This document shows, piece by piece, positions 25,037 through 34,062 of a DNA stretch of 64,000 nucleotides. The DNA comes from Saprospiraceae bacterium (GTDB lineage: Bacteria; Bacteroidota; Bacteroidia; Chitinophagales; Saprospiraceae): assembly GCA_016719855.1 (NCBI GenBank), contig JADJYH010000024.1, forward strand, positions 36,928 through 100,927, in the 5' to 3' direction. Within the stretch, counting starts at the first letter, position 1, and each line of letters opens with the position of its first letter. The notes beneath the pieces are model-generated. The model did not search any database and was not told the DNA's origin. It was given only the letters and a program-made list of their open reading frames with translations. The translations under genes were made by a program, and so were the position numbers.

Positions 25037-26715
25037 ACTATTTTACCTTAAAAATAGATTTTCAAAAACTTAAAAATGAAGCTACTAAAACCCGTACTGC
25101 CAAGTTTTTGGCCATTGGAACCTTGGTTTTCACTGGTCTGGCCACCACGATTGTCGAAAACGGCAACTACTTCGAAATCGCCAAGAACATCGAAATCTTC
25201 GCCAACCTGTACAAAGAGGTGAACACTTACTACGTGGATGAAATAGACCCGTCCACCCTCATGAAGACCGGCATTGACGCCATGATGGAGAGCCTCGACC
25301 CCTACACCGACTATATTTCCGAGACGCAAATCGAGGGCTACCGCTTCATTACCGAAGGGAAATACAATGGCATCGGGGCGGACATCCGCATCATTGACGG
25401 GCTGCCGACCGTGGTGGCGCCCTACCTCGACGCACCCGCCCAAAAGGCGGGCCTCAAGGCCGGCGACAAAATCGTGGCCATTGACGGCAAGGACACCAAG
25501 GGCAAAACCAGCGACGAGGTCAGCGCCATCCTGAAGGGCTACCCCGGCACGGAGGTCGAGTTGACCATCAGCCGCCTTGGCGAAGCCAAAAACCTGAATA
25601 TCACCCTCGTGCGTGATGAAGTGGAGGTGTCCAATATCCCCTACTCCGGCATGGTTTCCAGCGATGTGGGCTATATCGCCCTCACGACCTTCACCCGCGA
25701 CGCTGGCGCAAACGTGGGCAAGGCGCTCCGTGACCTAAAAACGGAGCAGCCCAACCTCAAGGGCGTCATCCTCGACCTGCGGGACAACGGCGGCGGCCTG
25801 TTGGCCGAAGCAGTCAACCTGTGCAATATTTTTATCCCGAAAGACGAGCTTGTGGTGACCACCAAGGGAAAGGTGAAGGACTGGGACCGGAGCTTCCGCA
25901 CCCAAAATCCGGCGAGCGACCCCCAAGTGCCGCTCATCGTGCTGATAAACAAAGGCTCGGCGTCTGCCTCCGAAATCGTGTCGGGAACCATCCAGGACCT
26001 CGACCGGGGCGTGCTGCTGGGTCAGCGCAGCTACGGAAAGGGCCTCGTGCAAAACACCCGTGACATCGGCTACAACGCCAAGGTGAAAATGACCACCGCC
26101 AAGTACTACATCCCCAGCGGGCGCTGCATCCAAGCCGTGGAATACCAGAATGGCGAACCAGTGGACATCGCCGAATCGAAACGCGCCCCGTTCAAGACCC
26201 GCAACGGCCGACCTGTGCTGGATGGCGGCGGCGTGAAGCCTGACATCGTGCTCGACAGCGATGCCGGGAGCAATATTTTACAAACGTTGGATGAAAAATA
26301 CGTGGTGTTCAATTACGTGAACCAATGGATGTTGAAAAACCCAGAAGTCAAGTCACTGGAAGATTTCCACTTCACCGACTGGGATGATTTCCTTCAATTT
26401 TTGGCTAAACAAAACTTCGATTTTGATACCGAAACGGAGAAATTGCTCAAGGATTTGAAAGAAAAATCAAAGACGGGCGGCTATCTATCCCAAGCCGATA
26501 TACTAGCGCTGGAAACCAAGGTCGTTGCCGCCAAAAAAGCCGATATTGACAAGCACAAGGAGCGCATCTCGGACATGATTGAGAAGGAAATCGTGAGCCG
26601 TGCTTTTTACGAAAAAGGCCGTATCCAGATGGGGCTTCGCAACGATTTGGAAATCAAGGAGGCCATCAAATTGTTTGGCGACAAGGCAAAATACGATGGG
26701 ATTTTGAAGGGGTAG
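25033..26715 (+). CDS. C-terminal processing protease (S41 family, Prc/CtpA type)
   Basis: A periplasmic serine protease with an N-terminal anchor. Order: hydrophobic helix LAIGTLVFTGLATTIV (residues 25-40), helical linker with VNTYYVDEIDPSTLMKTGID and SLDPYTDYIS, PDZ domain about 110-200 (APAQKAGLKAGDKIVAIDG), and the S41 core with GVILDLRDNGGGLL near 240, NKGSASASEIVSGT near 310 (nucleophile Ser) and GQRSYGKGLVQ near 336 (general-base Lys). A coiled C-terminal region follows. The start is GTG 25033, overlapping the previous stop by 4 nt, so the two genes are probably coupled. Role: turnover of periplasmic or envelope proteins. Confidence 0.9.
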   Translation: MNYFTLKIDFQKLKNEATKTRTAKFLAIGTLVFTGLATTIVENGNYFEIAKNIEIFANLYKEVNTYYVDEIDPSTLMKTGIDAMMESLDPYTDYISETQIEGYRFITEGKYNGIGADIRIIDGLPTVVAPYLDAPAQKAGLKAGDKIVAIDGKDTKGKTSDEVSAILKGYPGTEVELTISRLGEAKNLNITLVRDEVEVSNIPYSGMVSSDVGYIALTTFTRDAGANVGKALRDLKTEQPNLKGVILDLRDNGGGLLAEAVNLCNIFIPKDELVVTTKGKVKDWDRSFRTQNPASDPQVPLIVLINKGSASASEIVSGTIQDLDRGVLLGQRSYGKGLVQNTRDIGYNAKVKMTTAKYYIPSGRCIQAVEYQNGEPVDIAESKRAPFKTRNGRPVLDGGGVKPDIVLDSDAGSNILQTLDEKYVVFNYVNQWMLKNPEVKSLEDFHFTDWDDFLQFLAKQNFDFDTETEKLLKDLKEKSKTGGYLSQADILALETKVVAAKKADIDKHKERISDMIEKEIVSRAFYEKGRIQMGLRNDLEIKEAIKLFGDKAKYDGILKG

Positions 26716-26768
26716 TTCTTTCGAGCAACTCTCAAGATTTTTTCTCAATTTTGACAAAAAAACATGCC

Positions 26769-27011
26769 ATGCAAGACTTTGTCATCAAAGGGGATTTTTT
26801 GGAAAAAGCCAATTTAAGCCCAAAGGAACTGTTGGTTGATTTTGCCATTTTTTTGTATGAAAAAGGCAAGCTTTCAATGGGGCAAGCCAAGAAGCTTTCT
26901 GGCCTTGGCCAATTATCCTTTCAAGCTGAAATGGCAAAACGGGGCGTTTATCTTAATTACGGGGTAGAGGCTTTTGAGGAAGATTTGAAAACATTGGGCA
27001 TTGCCAAATGA
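26769..27011 (+). CDS. UPF0175-family antitoxin-like protein
   Basis: 80 residues from ATG 26769. The UPF0175 pattern is present: LSPKELLVDFAIFLYEKGKL, then SMGQAKKLSGLGQLSFQAEM and AKRGVYLNYGVEAFEEDL, a predicted DNA-binding helix-turn-helix. It overlaps the PIN gene by 4 nt (ATGA), the order usual for this toxin-antitoxin class. The composition is lower in GC than the flanking genes. Expected role: neutralise the PIN toxin and repress the operon. Confidence 0.8.
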   Translation: MQDFVIKGDFLEKANLSPKELLVDFAIFLYEKGKLSMGQAKKLSGLGQLSFQAEMAKRGVYLNYGVEAFEEDLKTLGIAK

Positions 27012-27484
27012 TAGTCATCAGTGACACTACCGCCCTGACCAACTTGATGAAAATCGGTCAAGCCTTCCTTTTGAAATCGCTTTATGGTGAAATCATCATC
27101 CCAATTGCTGTTGAGACTGAATTGAAGCGGATAGTGCAGCATCACCAATTCCTCAAAGAGAATGAATGGATTTTGGTTGAAAAACCACGCAACATATTGG
27201 CTGTCAATCTATTGAGAGCAAGTTTGGGAGAAGGAGAATCCGAAGCGATCATATTGGCCAAGGAAAGAAATGCGGACTTTTTGATAATGGACGAAATGAA
27301 GGGTCGGGCGAAGGCCAGGGAGATGGGGCTAAAAATCATTGGGTTGCTCGGCATTTTGATTGAAGCCAAACAACTGCAACTTATTAGTGAAATCAAGCCG
27401 CTACTCGACCAGCTTAGAAATGAGGCCAAGTTCTTCATCAATCCTACCTTGTACCAAAGAATATTGGATATTTCAGGAGAGTAA
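27008..27484 (+). CDS. PIN-domain toxin (DUF3368 family)
   Basis: 158 residues with PIN acidic residues in order: VISDTTALTNLMKIG (Asp 6), IPIAVETEL (Glu near 36), GEGESEAIILAKE (Glu near 78) and FLIMDEMKGRAKA (Asp near 97), followed by IIGLLGILIEAK. PIN toxins of this group are Mg-dependent ribonucleases, and the full acidic set is intact. It is paired with the UPF0175 gene by a 4-nt overlap. It lies between a housekeeping protease gene and hmgA, as a small inserted cassette. Confidence 0.82.
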   Translation: MIVISDTTALTNLMKIGQAFLLKSLYGEIIIPIAVETELKRIVQHHQFLKENEWILVEKPRNILAVNLLRASLGEGESEAIILAKERNADFLIMDEMKGRAKAREMGLKIIGLLGILIEAKQLQLISEIKPLLDQLRNEAKFFINPTLYQRILDISGE

Positions 27485-27512
27485 CATTCTTTTTGTAAAA
27501 GCAACCTAACCT

Positions 27513-28670
27513 ATGCACTACCACCAACTCGGCAAGTTCCCCCCCAAGCGCCACACCCAGTTCCGAAAGCCGGACGGCTCATTGTACAGCGAGGAACTGT
27601 TCTCCACCGAAGGGTTCAGCGACGTGTACTCGCTGATCTACCACACACACCCGCCCACCCAAATCGTGCAGGTGGGCGACCCGTACAGCGTGGCGCCGAA
27701 GTTGGTTTCCGATAAACAATTGAAACACAGCAGCCTCAAGGGCTTCCAAATAGCGCCGGAGGACGACTACCTTCGCAGCCGCAAGCCCGTGCTGGTCAAC
27801 GACGACTGCCGGATAACCTTGGCCGCTCCGCGCAAAAGCATGTCGGATTATTTTTACAAAAACGCCGATGCGGACGAGGTGATTTTCATCCACGAAGGAA
27901 CAGGGACGCTGCGCACGATGTACGGCAACCTCGATTTCGCCTACGGCGACTACCTCGTGGTGCCCCGTGGCACGACGTACCAACTGACTTTCAACGACGA
28001 AAACAACCGCCTCTTCATCGTCGAAAGCACCAGCCCCATCACCACGCCGAAGCGCTACCGCAACAACTACGGCCAGTTGCTCGAACACTCGCCTTTCTGC
28101 GAGCGGGACATCCGAAAACCGATGCAATTGGAGACGCACGACGAACAGGGCGATTTCCTTTTTTACATCAAAAAGCAGGATCAGATTTACCCCTACCACT
28201 ACCTCAACCACCCCTTCGACGTGGTGGGCTGGGACGGTTTCCTGTACCCCTACGCATTCAGCATCCACAATTTCGAGCCGATAACGGGCCGCCTGCACAT
28301 GCCGCCGCCCATCCACCAAACTTTTGATACACGGGGCTTCGTCATTTGCAGTTTCGTGCCGAGGCTCTACGACTATCACCCGCTGTCCATCCCTGCGCCC
28401 TACAACCACTCTAATATTGACAGCGACGAGGTGCTGTACTACGTGGACGGCGACTTCATGAGCCGCAAGAGCGTGGAGCGGGGCCAAATCACGCTGCACC
28501 CCGGCGGCATCCCGCACGGGCCGCACCTTGGCACGGTGGAAAAGAGCATCGGTAAAAAGGAAACACTGGAACTGGCGGTAATGGTGGACACGTTCCGGCC
28601 ATTGAAAATGACGGAACATGCGGCTGGCATTGAGGACAAGGAGTATTACCGGAGCTGGTTGCCGTCTTGA
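27513..28670 (+). CDS. hmgA: Homogentisate 1,2-dioxygenase
   Basis: A non-haem iron enzyme opening the ring of homogentisate to maleylacetoacetate in tyrosine and phenylalanine breakdown. The cupin protein of 385 residues shows EVIFIHEGTGTLRTMYGN near residue 122, YLVVPRGTTYQL near 148, EHSPFCERDIRKP and VVGWDGFLYPYAFS near 240, and the metal region MPPPIHQTFDTRGFVICSFV near 265, then ITLHPGGIPHGPH near 330. All His and Glu ligands appear kept. It stands alone; fumarylacetoacetase and HPPD genes are not in the window. Confidence 0.93.
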   Translation: MHYHQLGKFPPKRHTQFRKPDGSLYSEELFSTEGFSDVYSLIYHTHPPTQIVQVGDPYSVAPKLVSDKQLKHSSLKGFQIAPEDDYLRSRKPVLVNDDCRITLAAPRKSMSDYFYKNADADEVIFIHEGTGTLRTMYGNLDFAYGDYLVVPRGTTYQLTFNDENNRLFIVESTSPITTPKRYRNNYGQLLEHSPFCERDIRKPMQLETHDEQGDFLFYIKKQDQIYPYHYLNHPFDVVGWDGFLYPYAFSIHNFEPITGRLHMPPPIHQTFDTRGFVICSFVPRLYDYHPLSIPAPYNHSNIDSDEVLYYVDGDFMSRKSVERGQITLHPGGIPHGPHLGTVEKSIGKKETLELAVMVDTFRPLKMTEHAAGIEDKEYYRSWLPS

Positions 28671-28786
28671 GCGTTCGATGCTGGCAACGCCAAGGCTCTT
28701 GAATGAACCCGAAACTCAATACTCCAAGTTGTTTTAGCGGCAATACTTGTTTCTAGCACTCGCCAATATTGCAACCTGTCCCAGCA

Positions 28787-29578
28787 TCAGGAAATCAAGT
28801 GCCGCTCAATCCCATCACCTTCGCTGGTTTCTTCGTTCAGTTTGGTCACGTCGGCGAAGGCGGCGTAGGCCATGCACATGGCAGCGGGGAAGGTGGCCAA
28901 AATACCCACACAAAGCAAGATGATGCCAAGCATCATAATAAGTCCAGTGACAAACGAGAAGGCAAAGAAGATAACCCAATTCTTGGTTATCAACCTGCGG
29001 CTGGCTTCCATGGCTGGCCAAAACTCCATTCGGTAGAAGACGATGAAGAGGTTGGTCCAGGCATAGGCTACGGCAAGGAAAATGGTTGGCAAAAGCAACA
29101 GGAGCGACCACCAAGGGATATCAGCAATAGGAATGGGCGGTGGCGGGGTTCCAGGGTTCTGGACGACATCCATGTACCACTCGACAAGCCCAGAATTCCA
29201 AATAGCGAAGCCAAAAGGTATCATGGAAATGCCCAAGATGATGCCCATCACCAGTGCGGCCAACACCAACTGCCCAACAAAGTCGAAGCCCTTGAAAAAG
29301 GTGCCGAACTCGGGGCGCTCTCCTTTATCCAATTTGTTTGCAAAAAGGTAGAGACCCACTATCAGCGCTGGGCTGACGACCAATTGGTTGGCAATGTTAC
29401 CAACGATTGGAATGAAACTAATGACCATGGACAGAACAAAATAAATGACAGTGAAGCCAATGAAACTGCCCATGTCCTTCTGGAAAATCTCAAAGCCACG
29501 GCTGATGTAATCGCTAAACTTGAAGTTAATGCCTTCGCCAATGATGCGGTCAATTTTGGCCACTGGTTCTTCTGTCAT
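28787..29578 (-). CDS. Polytopic membrane protein of unknown function
   Basis: 263 residues with about six hydrophobic segments. They begin with FIGFTVIYFVLSMVISFIPI near residue 38 and continue with LIVGLYLFANKL, QLVLAALVMGIILGISMIPF, WWSLLLLLPTIFLAVAYAW, FFAFSFVTGLIMMLGIILLC and ATFPAAMCMAYAAF. A soluble head of 30 residues and a short tail face the cytoplasm. The layout resembles DUF975-like proteins and the membrane domain of glycerophosphodiester phosphodiesterases, but no catalytic residues were seen. It converges on hmgA. Confidence 0.7.
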   Translation of the reverse strand: MTEEPVAKIDRIIGEGINFKFSDYISRGFEIFQKDMGSFIGFTVIYFVLSMVISFIPIVGNIANQLVVSPALIVGLYLFANKLDKGERPEFGTFFKGFDFVGQLVLAALVMGIILGISMIPFGFAIWNSGLVEWYMDVVQNPGTPPPPIPIADIPWWSLLLLLPTIFLAVAYAWTNLFIVFYRMEFWPAMEASRRLITKNWVIFFAFSFVTGLIMMLGIILLCVGILATFPAAMCMAYAAFADVTKLNEETSEGDGIERHLIS

Positions 29579-29697
29579 GTTTGAATTTTTTTATTGGTGA
29601 AAAATCTGCGGCTAAAAGTAGTGGAAGGGTTTCAAAAAACAAAAAACACTTGGCCCTACTTAATTTTGACCACTCCCAATTTTGACCCAACGCTGTG

Positions 29698-29705
29698 TAA
29701 CTTTG
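29698..29705 (+). promoter_or_regulatory. Candidate -7 box of nadB
   Basis: TAACTTTG fits TAnnTTTG exactly, 24 nt before the nadB ATG. TTTTG copies lie 13 and 29 nt upstream, neither at the usual 18-21 nt, so only the -7 box is convincing. Confidence 0.4.
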
Positions 29706-29728
29706 TTTTTTTGTAAACAAAATACAAC

Positions 29729-31333
29729 ATGATTCAAAGCGACATACTTGTGCTTGGTTCCGGCATCGCCGGGCTTACGTTTGCCCTGAAAATCGCACAA
29801 GATAGGCCAGACCTCAAGGTTACGGTGCTCACCAAAACCAACGAAACTGAGAGCAATACCCGCTACGCCCAAGGCGGCGTGGCCGCTGTTTGGGACTTTG
29901 AGACAGACAGCTACCAGAAACATATCGAAGATACGCTCATTGCTGGCGACGGGCTTTGCGATGAAAAAATCGTGGAAATCGTGGTGAAGGAAGGCCCCGA
30001 ACGGGTGCAGGAAATCATTGACTGGGGCGCCCGTTTTGACAAAAAAAAGGGCGAAGCCTACGACCTCGCCAAGGAGGGCGGCCACAGCGAAAACCGCATC
30101 CTGCACTATAAAGACCTCACTGGCTGGGAAATACAGCGCACCCTCAGCGCCCAAGCCGACCTCACCCCCAACATCACGGTGCTGGAGCATTATTTTGCCA
30201 TTGACATCATCACCCAGCACCACCTCGGCCACACGGTAACGAGGGTCACGCCCAACATCGAGTGCTACGGTGCCTACGCCCTGAACAAGCAGACCGGCGA
30301 AATCGAAACGCTGCTGGCCAAGGTCACTGTGCTGGCTACCGGTGGCGCTGGTCAGGTGTACCGCAACACCACCAACCCCGTCATCGCTACTGGCGATGGC
30401 ATGGCGATGGTCTATCGGGCAAAGGGCCGCATCCAGAACATGGAGTTCGTGCAGTTCCACCCCACGGCACTCTACAACCCGGCGGGCGACAACCCATCCT
30501 TCCTCGTGTCGGAGGCAGTGCGGGGCTTCGGGGCCATCCTGAAAACGCCGCAGGGCGAGGAGTTCATGAAGAAATATGACGAACGGGGCAGCCTCGCTCC
30601 CCGCGACATCGTGGCGAGGGCCATTGACCGGGAGATGAAAATACAGGGCTTGGAATACATGTACCTCGACTGTCGGCACTTGGACAAGGAGGGCTTCCTG
30701 GCGCATTTCCCCACCATTTATGAAAAATGCCTGAGCATCGGCGTAGATCCGATGAAGGCCATGATACCCGTGACGCCCGCCTGCCACTACATGTGCGGCG
30801 GCATCAAGACCGACGAAATCGGACGCACCAGCATCCAGCGGCTCTACGCCGCGGGGGAGTGTACCTGCACCGGCCTGCACGGCGCCAACCGCCTCGCCTC
30901 CAACTCGCTGTTGGAAGCAATGGTGTTCGCCCACCGCATCTACCTCGACGTGTTGGAAACGATTGACCAGACTACCATGCCCACCGCCAGCATTCCCGAC
31001 TGGAACGCCCAAGGCACTACCGACCCGAAGGAGTTGATTCTTATTACGCAGAGTATCAAGGAGTTAAAGGACGTGATGAGCTACTACGTGGGCATCGTGC
31101 GCTCCGACGAGCGCCTCAAACGTGCCACCGATCGCCTCTACCTGCTGTACAAAGAGACGGAGGAGCTTTATACCAAAACCACGATATCGCCTCAACTGTG
31201 CGAGGTGCGCAACCTCATCACCATCGCTTACCTCATCATCCGCTCGGCGGCCATGCGGCGGGAAAGCCGGGGGCTACACTTCACGACGGACTACCCCGAC
31301 CAGCTTGATTTTATTGACCTGACGGTGCTTTAG
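29729..31333 (+). CDS. nadB: L-aspartate oxidase
   Basis: A FAD enzyme oxidising aspartate to iminoaspartate, first step of de novo NAD synthesis. 534 residues: the Rossmann motif ILVLGSGIAGLTFALKIA at the N-terminus, ESNTRYAQGGVAAVWD near residue 45, ILHYKDLTGWEIQRTL near 125, VLATGGAGQVYRNTTNP near 205, EFVQFHPTALYNP near 240, TPACHYMCGGIKTDEIGRTS near 350 and LHGANRLASNSLLEAMVFA near 387. The C-terminal helical domain is complete. No nadA or nadC is adjacent. Confidence 0.94.
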   Translation: MIQSDILVLGSGIAGLTFALKIAQDRPDLKVTVLTKTNETESNTRYAQGGVAAVWDFETDSYQKHIEDTLIAGDGLCDEKIVEIVVKEGPERVQEIIDWGARFDKKKGEAYDLAKEGGHSENRILHYKDLTGWEIQRTLSAQADLTPNITVLEHYFAIDIITQHHLGHTVTRVTPNIECYGAYALNKQTGEIETLLAKVTVLATGGAGQVYRNTTNPVIATGDGMAMVYRAKGRIQNMEFVQFHPTALYNPAGDNPSFLVSEAVRGFGAILKTPQGEEFMKKYDERGSLAPRDIVARAIDREMKIQGLEYMYLDCRHLDKEGFLAHFPTIYEKCLSIGVDPMKAMIPVTPACHYMCGGIKTDEIGRTSIQRLYAAGECTCTGLHGANRLASNSLLEAMVFAHRIYLDVLETIDQTTMPTASIPDWNAQGTTDPKELILITQSIKELKDVMSYYVGIVRSDERLKRATDRLYLLYKETEELYTKTTISPQLCEVRNLITIAYLIIRSAAMRRESRGLHFTTDYPDQLDFIDLTVL

Positions 31334-31397
31334 CGGGTGAGCGGGTGAGCGGGTGAGAGCGGTGAGCGGTACGAGAGCAGGTGAGCGTGAGAGAATA
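31334..31397. repeat. Tandem GAGCGGGT word repeat
   Basis: Directly after the nadB stop, GCGGGTGA is repeated three times and then slips into GAGCGGTGAGCGG and GCAGGTGAGCGTGAGA. The same words return as a full inverted pair at 32344-32438, on the far side of the FKBP gene. Confidence 0.7.
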
Positions 31398-31442
31398 AAT
31401 TGGGGGCAAATAGCGTATCTAAGAAAACTTTTCTAACAAAAG

Positions 31443-32342
31443 ATGAAAAAGACACAACTGCTCGCATTGCTATTGCTCCTTGGCGCTTCCATGCTGTTTG
31501 CGCAGCCGGACAGCCCGCTTTCCTTGGAGGATTTTTTGCAGAAAAACAACCTCGCCACGCAGTCCACGCCCGACGGACTCCATTATTTGTTGTCAAAAAA
31601 AGGCAATGGAAAAGCCCCAGCGCAGGGCGACTACGTACTGCTCCGCTACCGGGCCATGTTGCTCGACAGCACGGTGTTCGACCAGTCGGAGGAGGGCAAC
31701 CCGCTGGTGTTCCAAGTAGGCAACCACGAGGTCATCAAGGGCCTCGACCTAGGGGTACAGTTGTTGAAAAAAGGGGGGAGCGCTACGTTGTACTTGCCTC
31801 CATCGCTGGGATACCAGCAGTACGGTGCTCAGGGCGTACCACCCGACGCAGCGCTGATTTACGAAGTGGAACTTTTGGACGTGATGGATTTCGACCAATA
31901 CGACCACTACATGCGGGAGCTGGAAGAACGGGAGCGGACGGCCTACGAACAGCATCGGAAGGAGCAGTTTCAGCAAGACTTGGAAGCCATTGAGGCGTAT
32001 GCCGCGGCGCACGGCTTGATTGTCCGGCGCACCAATTCTGGCCTCAGCTACGCCATCACCAAGCAAGGGAAAGGTGCTGCGCCAAAGCCCGGCACTCCCG
32101 TCAAAGTAGCCTACGAGGGCTTTTTGACCGACGACACCGTTTTTGACCAATCGGAAAAATACGAGTTCACGCTCGGCGCTGCCAAGGTCATCGAAGGCTG
32201 GGAGGAGGGGCTCCTGTATTTCAATCCTGGCAGCGAAGGCTGGCTGCTGGTGCCCTCGAAACTGGCCTACGGCCCAATTTCCGTCGGCAAGGTTCCGGCG
32301 AACAGTGTGCTTATTTTTAAGGTAAAAATGCTCAAGAATTAG
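31443..32342 (+). CDS. Exported peptidyl-prolyl isomerase with two FKBP domains
   Basis: Signal peptide MKKTQLLALLLLLGASMLFA, then two FKBP domains. Domain 1 (about 45-140) has GDYVLLRYRAMLLDSTVFDQ, EVIKGLDLGVQLLKKG and LYLPPSLGYQQYG. A charged helix, ELEERERTAYEQHRKE, links to domain 2 (about 205-299), which has TPVKVAYEGFLTDDTVFDQS, VIEGWEEGLLYFNPG and LVPSKLAYG then VLIFKVKML. It should act as a periplasmic folding catalyst or chaperone. The gene is bracketed on both sides by the GAGCGGGT word repeats. Confidence 0.88.
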   Translation: MKKTQLLALLLLLGASMLFAQPDSPLSLEDFLQKNNLATQSTPDGLHYLLSKKGNGKAPAQGDYVLLRYRAMLLDSTVFDQSEEGNPLVFQVGNHEVIKGLDLGVQLLKKGGSATLYLPPSLGYQQYGAQGVPPDAALIYEVELLDVMDFDQYDHYMRELEERERTAYEQHRKEQFQQDLEAIEAYAAAHGLIVRRTNSGLSYAITKQGKGAAPKPGTPVKVAYEGFLTDDTVFDQSEKYEFTLGAAKVIEGWEEGLLYFNPGSEGWLLVPSKLAYGPISVGKVPANSVLIFKVKMLKN

Positions 32343-32343
32343 A

Positions 32344-32438
32344 GAAGTGAGCGGGTGAGAGAGTGAGCGAGGTGAGCAGTCAAGCGATTTGGCATGGCTC
32401 ACCTCTCTCACCCGCTCACTTCTCTCACCCGCTCTCAC
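32344..32438. repeat. Convergent intergenic inverted word repeat (GTGAGCGGGTGAGAG words)
   Basis: The left arm has GTGAGCGGGTGAGAGAGTGA and GGTGAGCAG. The right arm has CTCACCTCTCTCACCCGCTC and ACTTCTCTCACCCGCTCTCAC. They pair over about 33 nt around a short loop, TCAAGCGATTTGGCATGG. It lies exactly between the ends of the convergent FKBP and T9SS plug genes, where a two-way terminator would be expected. Confidence 0.75.
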
Positions 32439-33930
32439 TGCTGCCTCGAAGAGAACGAATACGCCCCAATTATCTGGTCGTAGCGGCCACCGAAAGGGCG
32501 GTAATAGACAAATATCGTGTAGTAGTTGTCGGTTTCGTGCCAGTCTCCCTCCGTTTCCTCCAAGTCAATTTTGCTTTCGCCTTGCTGCAATGCGGCATAC
32601 ACGTACTCGTAGTAGCCCTGCTTGAGGTCTAGCTTGGCCACGTAGCAGTTGGTGGCTGGGTTATACGTCATTTTGAACTCCGGCTTTAGCTGCCAGTCGG
32701 ACAGGCCGCCGAAAACGTAGATATCCTGGTCATACATTTCACCGGGGCTGTAGAGCTGAACCAGCACCTCCAGGTACTCGCTCTGGAGGCTGTGGAGGTC
32801 GTCCGCTGAGGTGTCATCGCCATATATCTCACGTTCACGGGCATCAGCTTCGGCTCTCCGTTGGGCGAGTAGGGCTTGGCGTTCCTGTCGGATGACACCC
32901 TGCTGGGTGGAGTTGGCCTGTGCTATCCTGTTGTTAAACTCCCTTTCTTCTTGAGGCGCCAGTTCGGTGATATAATCACCAGCGGTAAGCCTACTGTTCT
33001 GGCTGTAATTAATGCGGCCCCGCTCGTCCGTGTTTTCGATGATGAAATTGCCGTTGATGTCCCGCCACTCGAAGTAGGGCATCTCTCCCCGCTTGAGGTC
33101 TTTTTCCAGCACCGACACGTACTTCCCGTCCGCTTCTTGACCCAAGGAAATGATACGGGGGTCGGGGTATCGGATGCCCCGGATGTCAATGTACCGGAAC
33201 TCCTTCCCCGCAGGGAAAATGATTTTGTCCTGATAGTCAAAAACCTCTTGCCCCACCCGACTGAACAAGGGCTTGAGGCCCGTGATGGCATTGTCCCACC
33301 GCCCATTTTGTATCACCACGGCGCTGATTTCCTGCTGGGGGTTCCTGATTTCGAAGCTTTCGTGGTTGACGGTAAAATCAATTTCCTGGTGCGTCCTGAT
33401 TTTGTCCACTTGGGCGGGGCGCACGGCCTTGCCCGACACGTTCACCTTATTGTCCACCACCATGAAACGGCGGGTGATGACGAGGCGTTTCTCGTCCTCG
33501 TCCTCGTAAACCTTCAGCAGGTAGTTGCCACTGATTTTCATCTGAAAATCCCGGTTGGGCAGCGTGAGCCAATAGTGGGTGTATTCTGATTTTACCTTGA
33601 AGGAAAAAGCATAATCATTGACCTGGCTTTCCGAAAACCCGTCAATGTACTCGAACTCCGTCAGGTGGTGGAGGGCTGCCATTTGGCATCGCAATGCACA
33701 ATGGAAAACACATAGTTTTTCGCTTCCGCATCCAGGTCGTCGAAGCTGAGGATGAGGCTCGCCCCACCGCCCAATTCGATGGCGGGCATGCTCGTCTGTA
33801 AGCCGTCCACGTGGAACTTGACGGACTTGATATTGTCCGAATAGATGTAATCGTAGTAAACCAGGTCTTCATCCTGCGAAAAAACAAGGACGGGCAGCAG
33901 CAGCGCCAGCAACGAGAGTATATTTTTCAT
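32435..33930 (-). CDS. Type IX secretion system plug protein (DUF5103), one frameshift
   Basis: In T9SS bacteria this protein closes the SprA outer-membrane pore. The start at 33930 gives the signal peptide MKNILSLLALLLPVLVFSQ. The first frame runs through KFHVDGLQTSMPAIELGGG and FSIVHCDAKWQPS and stops near 33661. The next frame takes over at once with LTEFEYIDGFSESQVNDYAF, so one base is lost or gained near 33670-33685. The remainder is intact to the stop at 32435: YTHYWLTLPNRDFQMKISG, NYLLKVYEDEDEKRLVITRR and VDKIRTHQEIDFTV, with the C-terminal domain ending IVFVYYRPFGG-like. The joined protein is about 497 residues, as expected. The break is not at a long homopolymer. Confidence 0.85.
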
Positions 33931-34062
33931 GTCAAAAAATAAATGTTGTCAAAAAGAAACTGAAGCATGTGAGTGCAAACTTGGTCGTAATTCTACAACG
34001 AATCCCAAGTTTAACGAACCTTTGCAGCGTTTTAACGCAAATGCGGCATTATCATTTCGCAA

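Noticed and set aside
26769..27484. The UPF0175/PIN pair as part of a larger defence island
   Set aside because: Flanking genes are an S41 protease and homogentisate dioxygenase. The pair is a self-contained toxin-antitoxin cassette with no other defence gene within several kilobases.
29660..31012. Minus-strand frame opposite nadB
   Set aside because: Shadow of a GC-rich gene; nadB is certain and covers the whole stretch.
31334..32438. The two GAGCGGGT repeat blocks around the FKBP gene as ends of a transposon
   Set aside because: The left block is a tandem run without a clean terminal inverted repeat, the gene between is an ordinary exported isomerase, and the same design occurs in gaps with other words.
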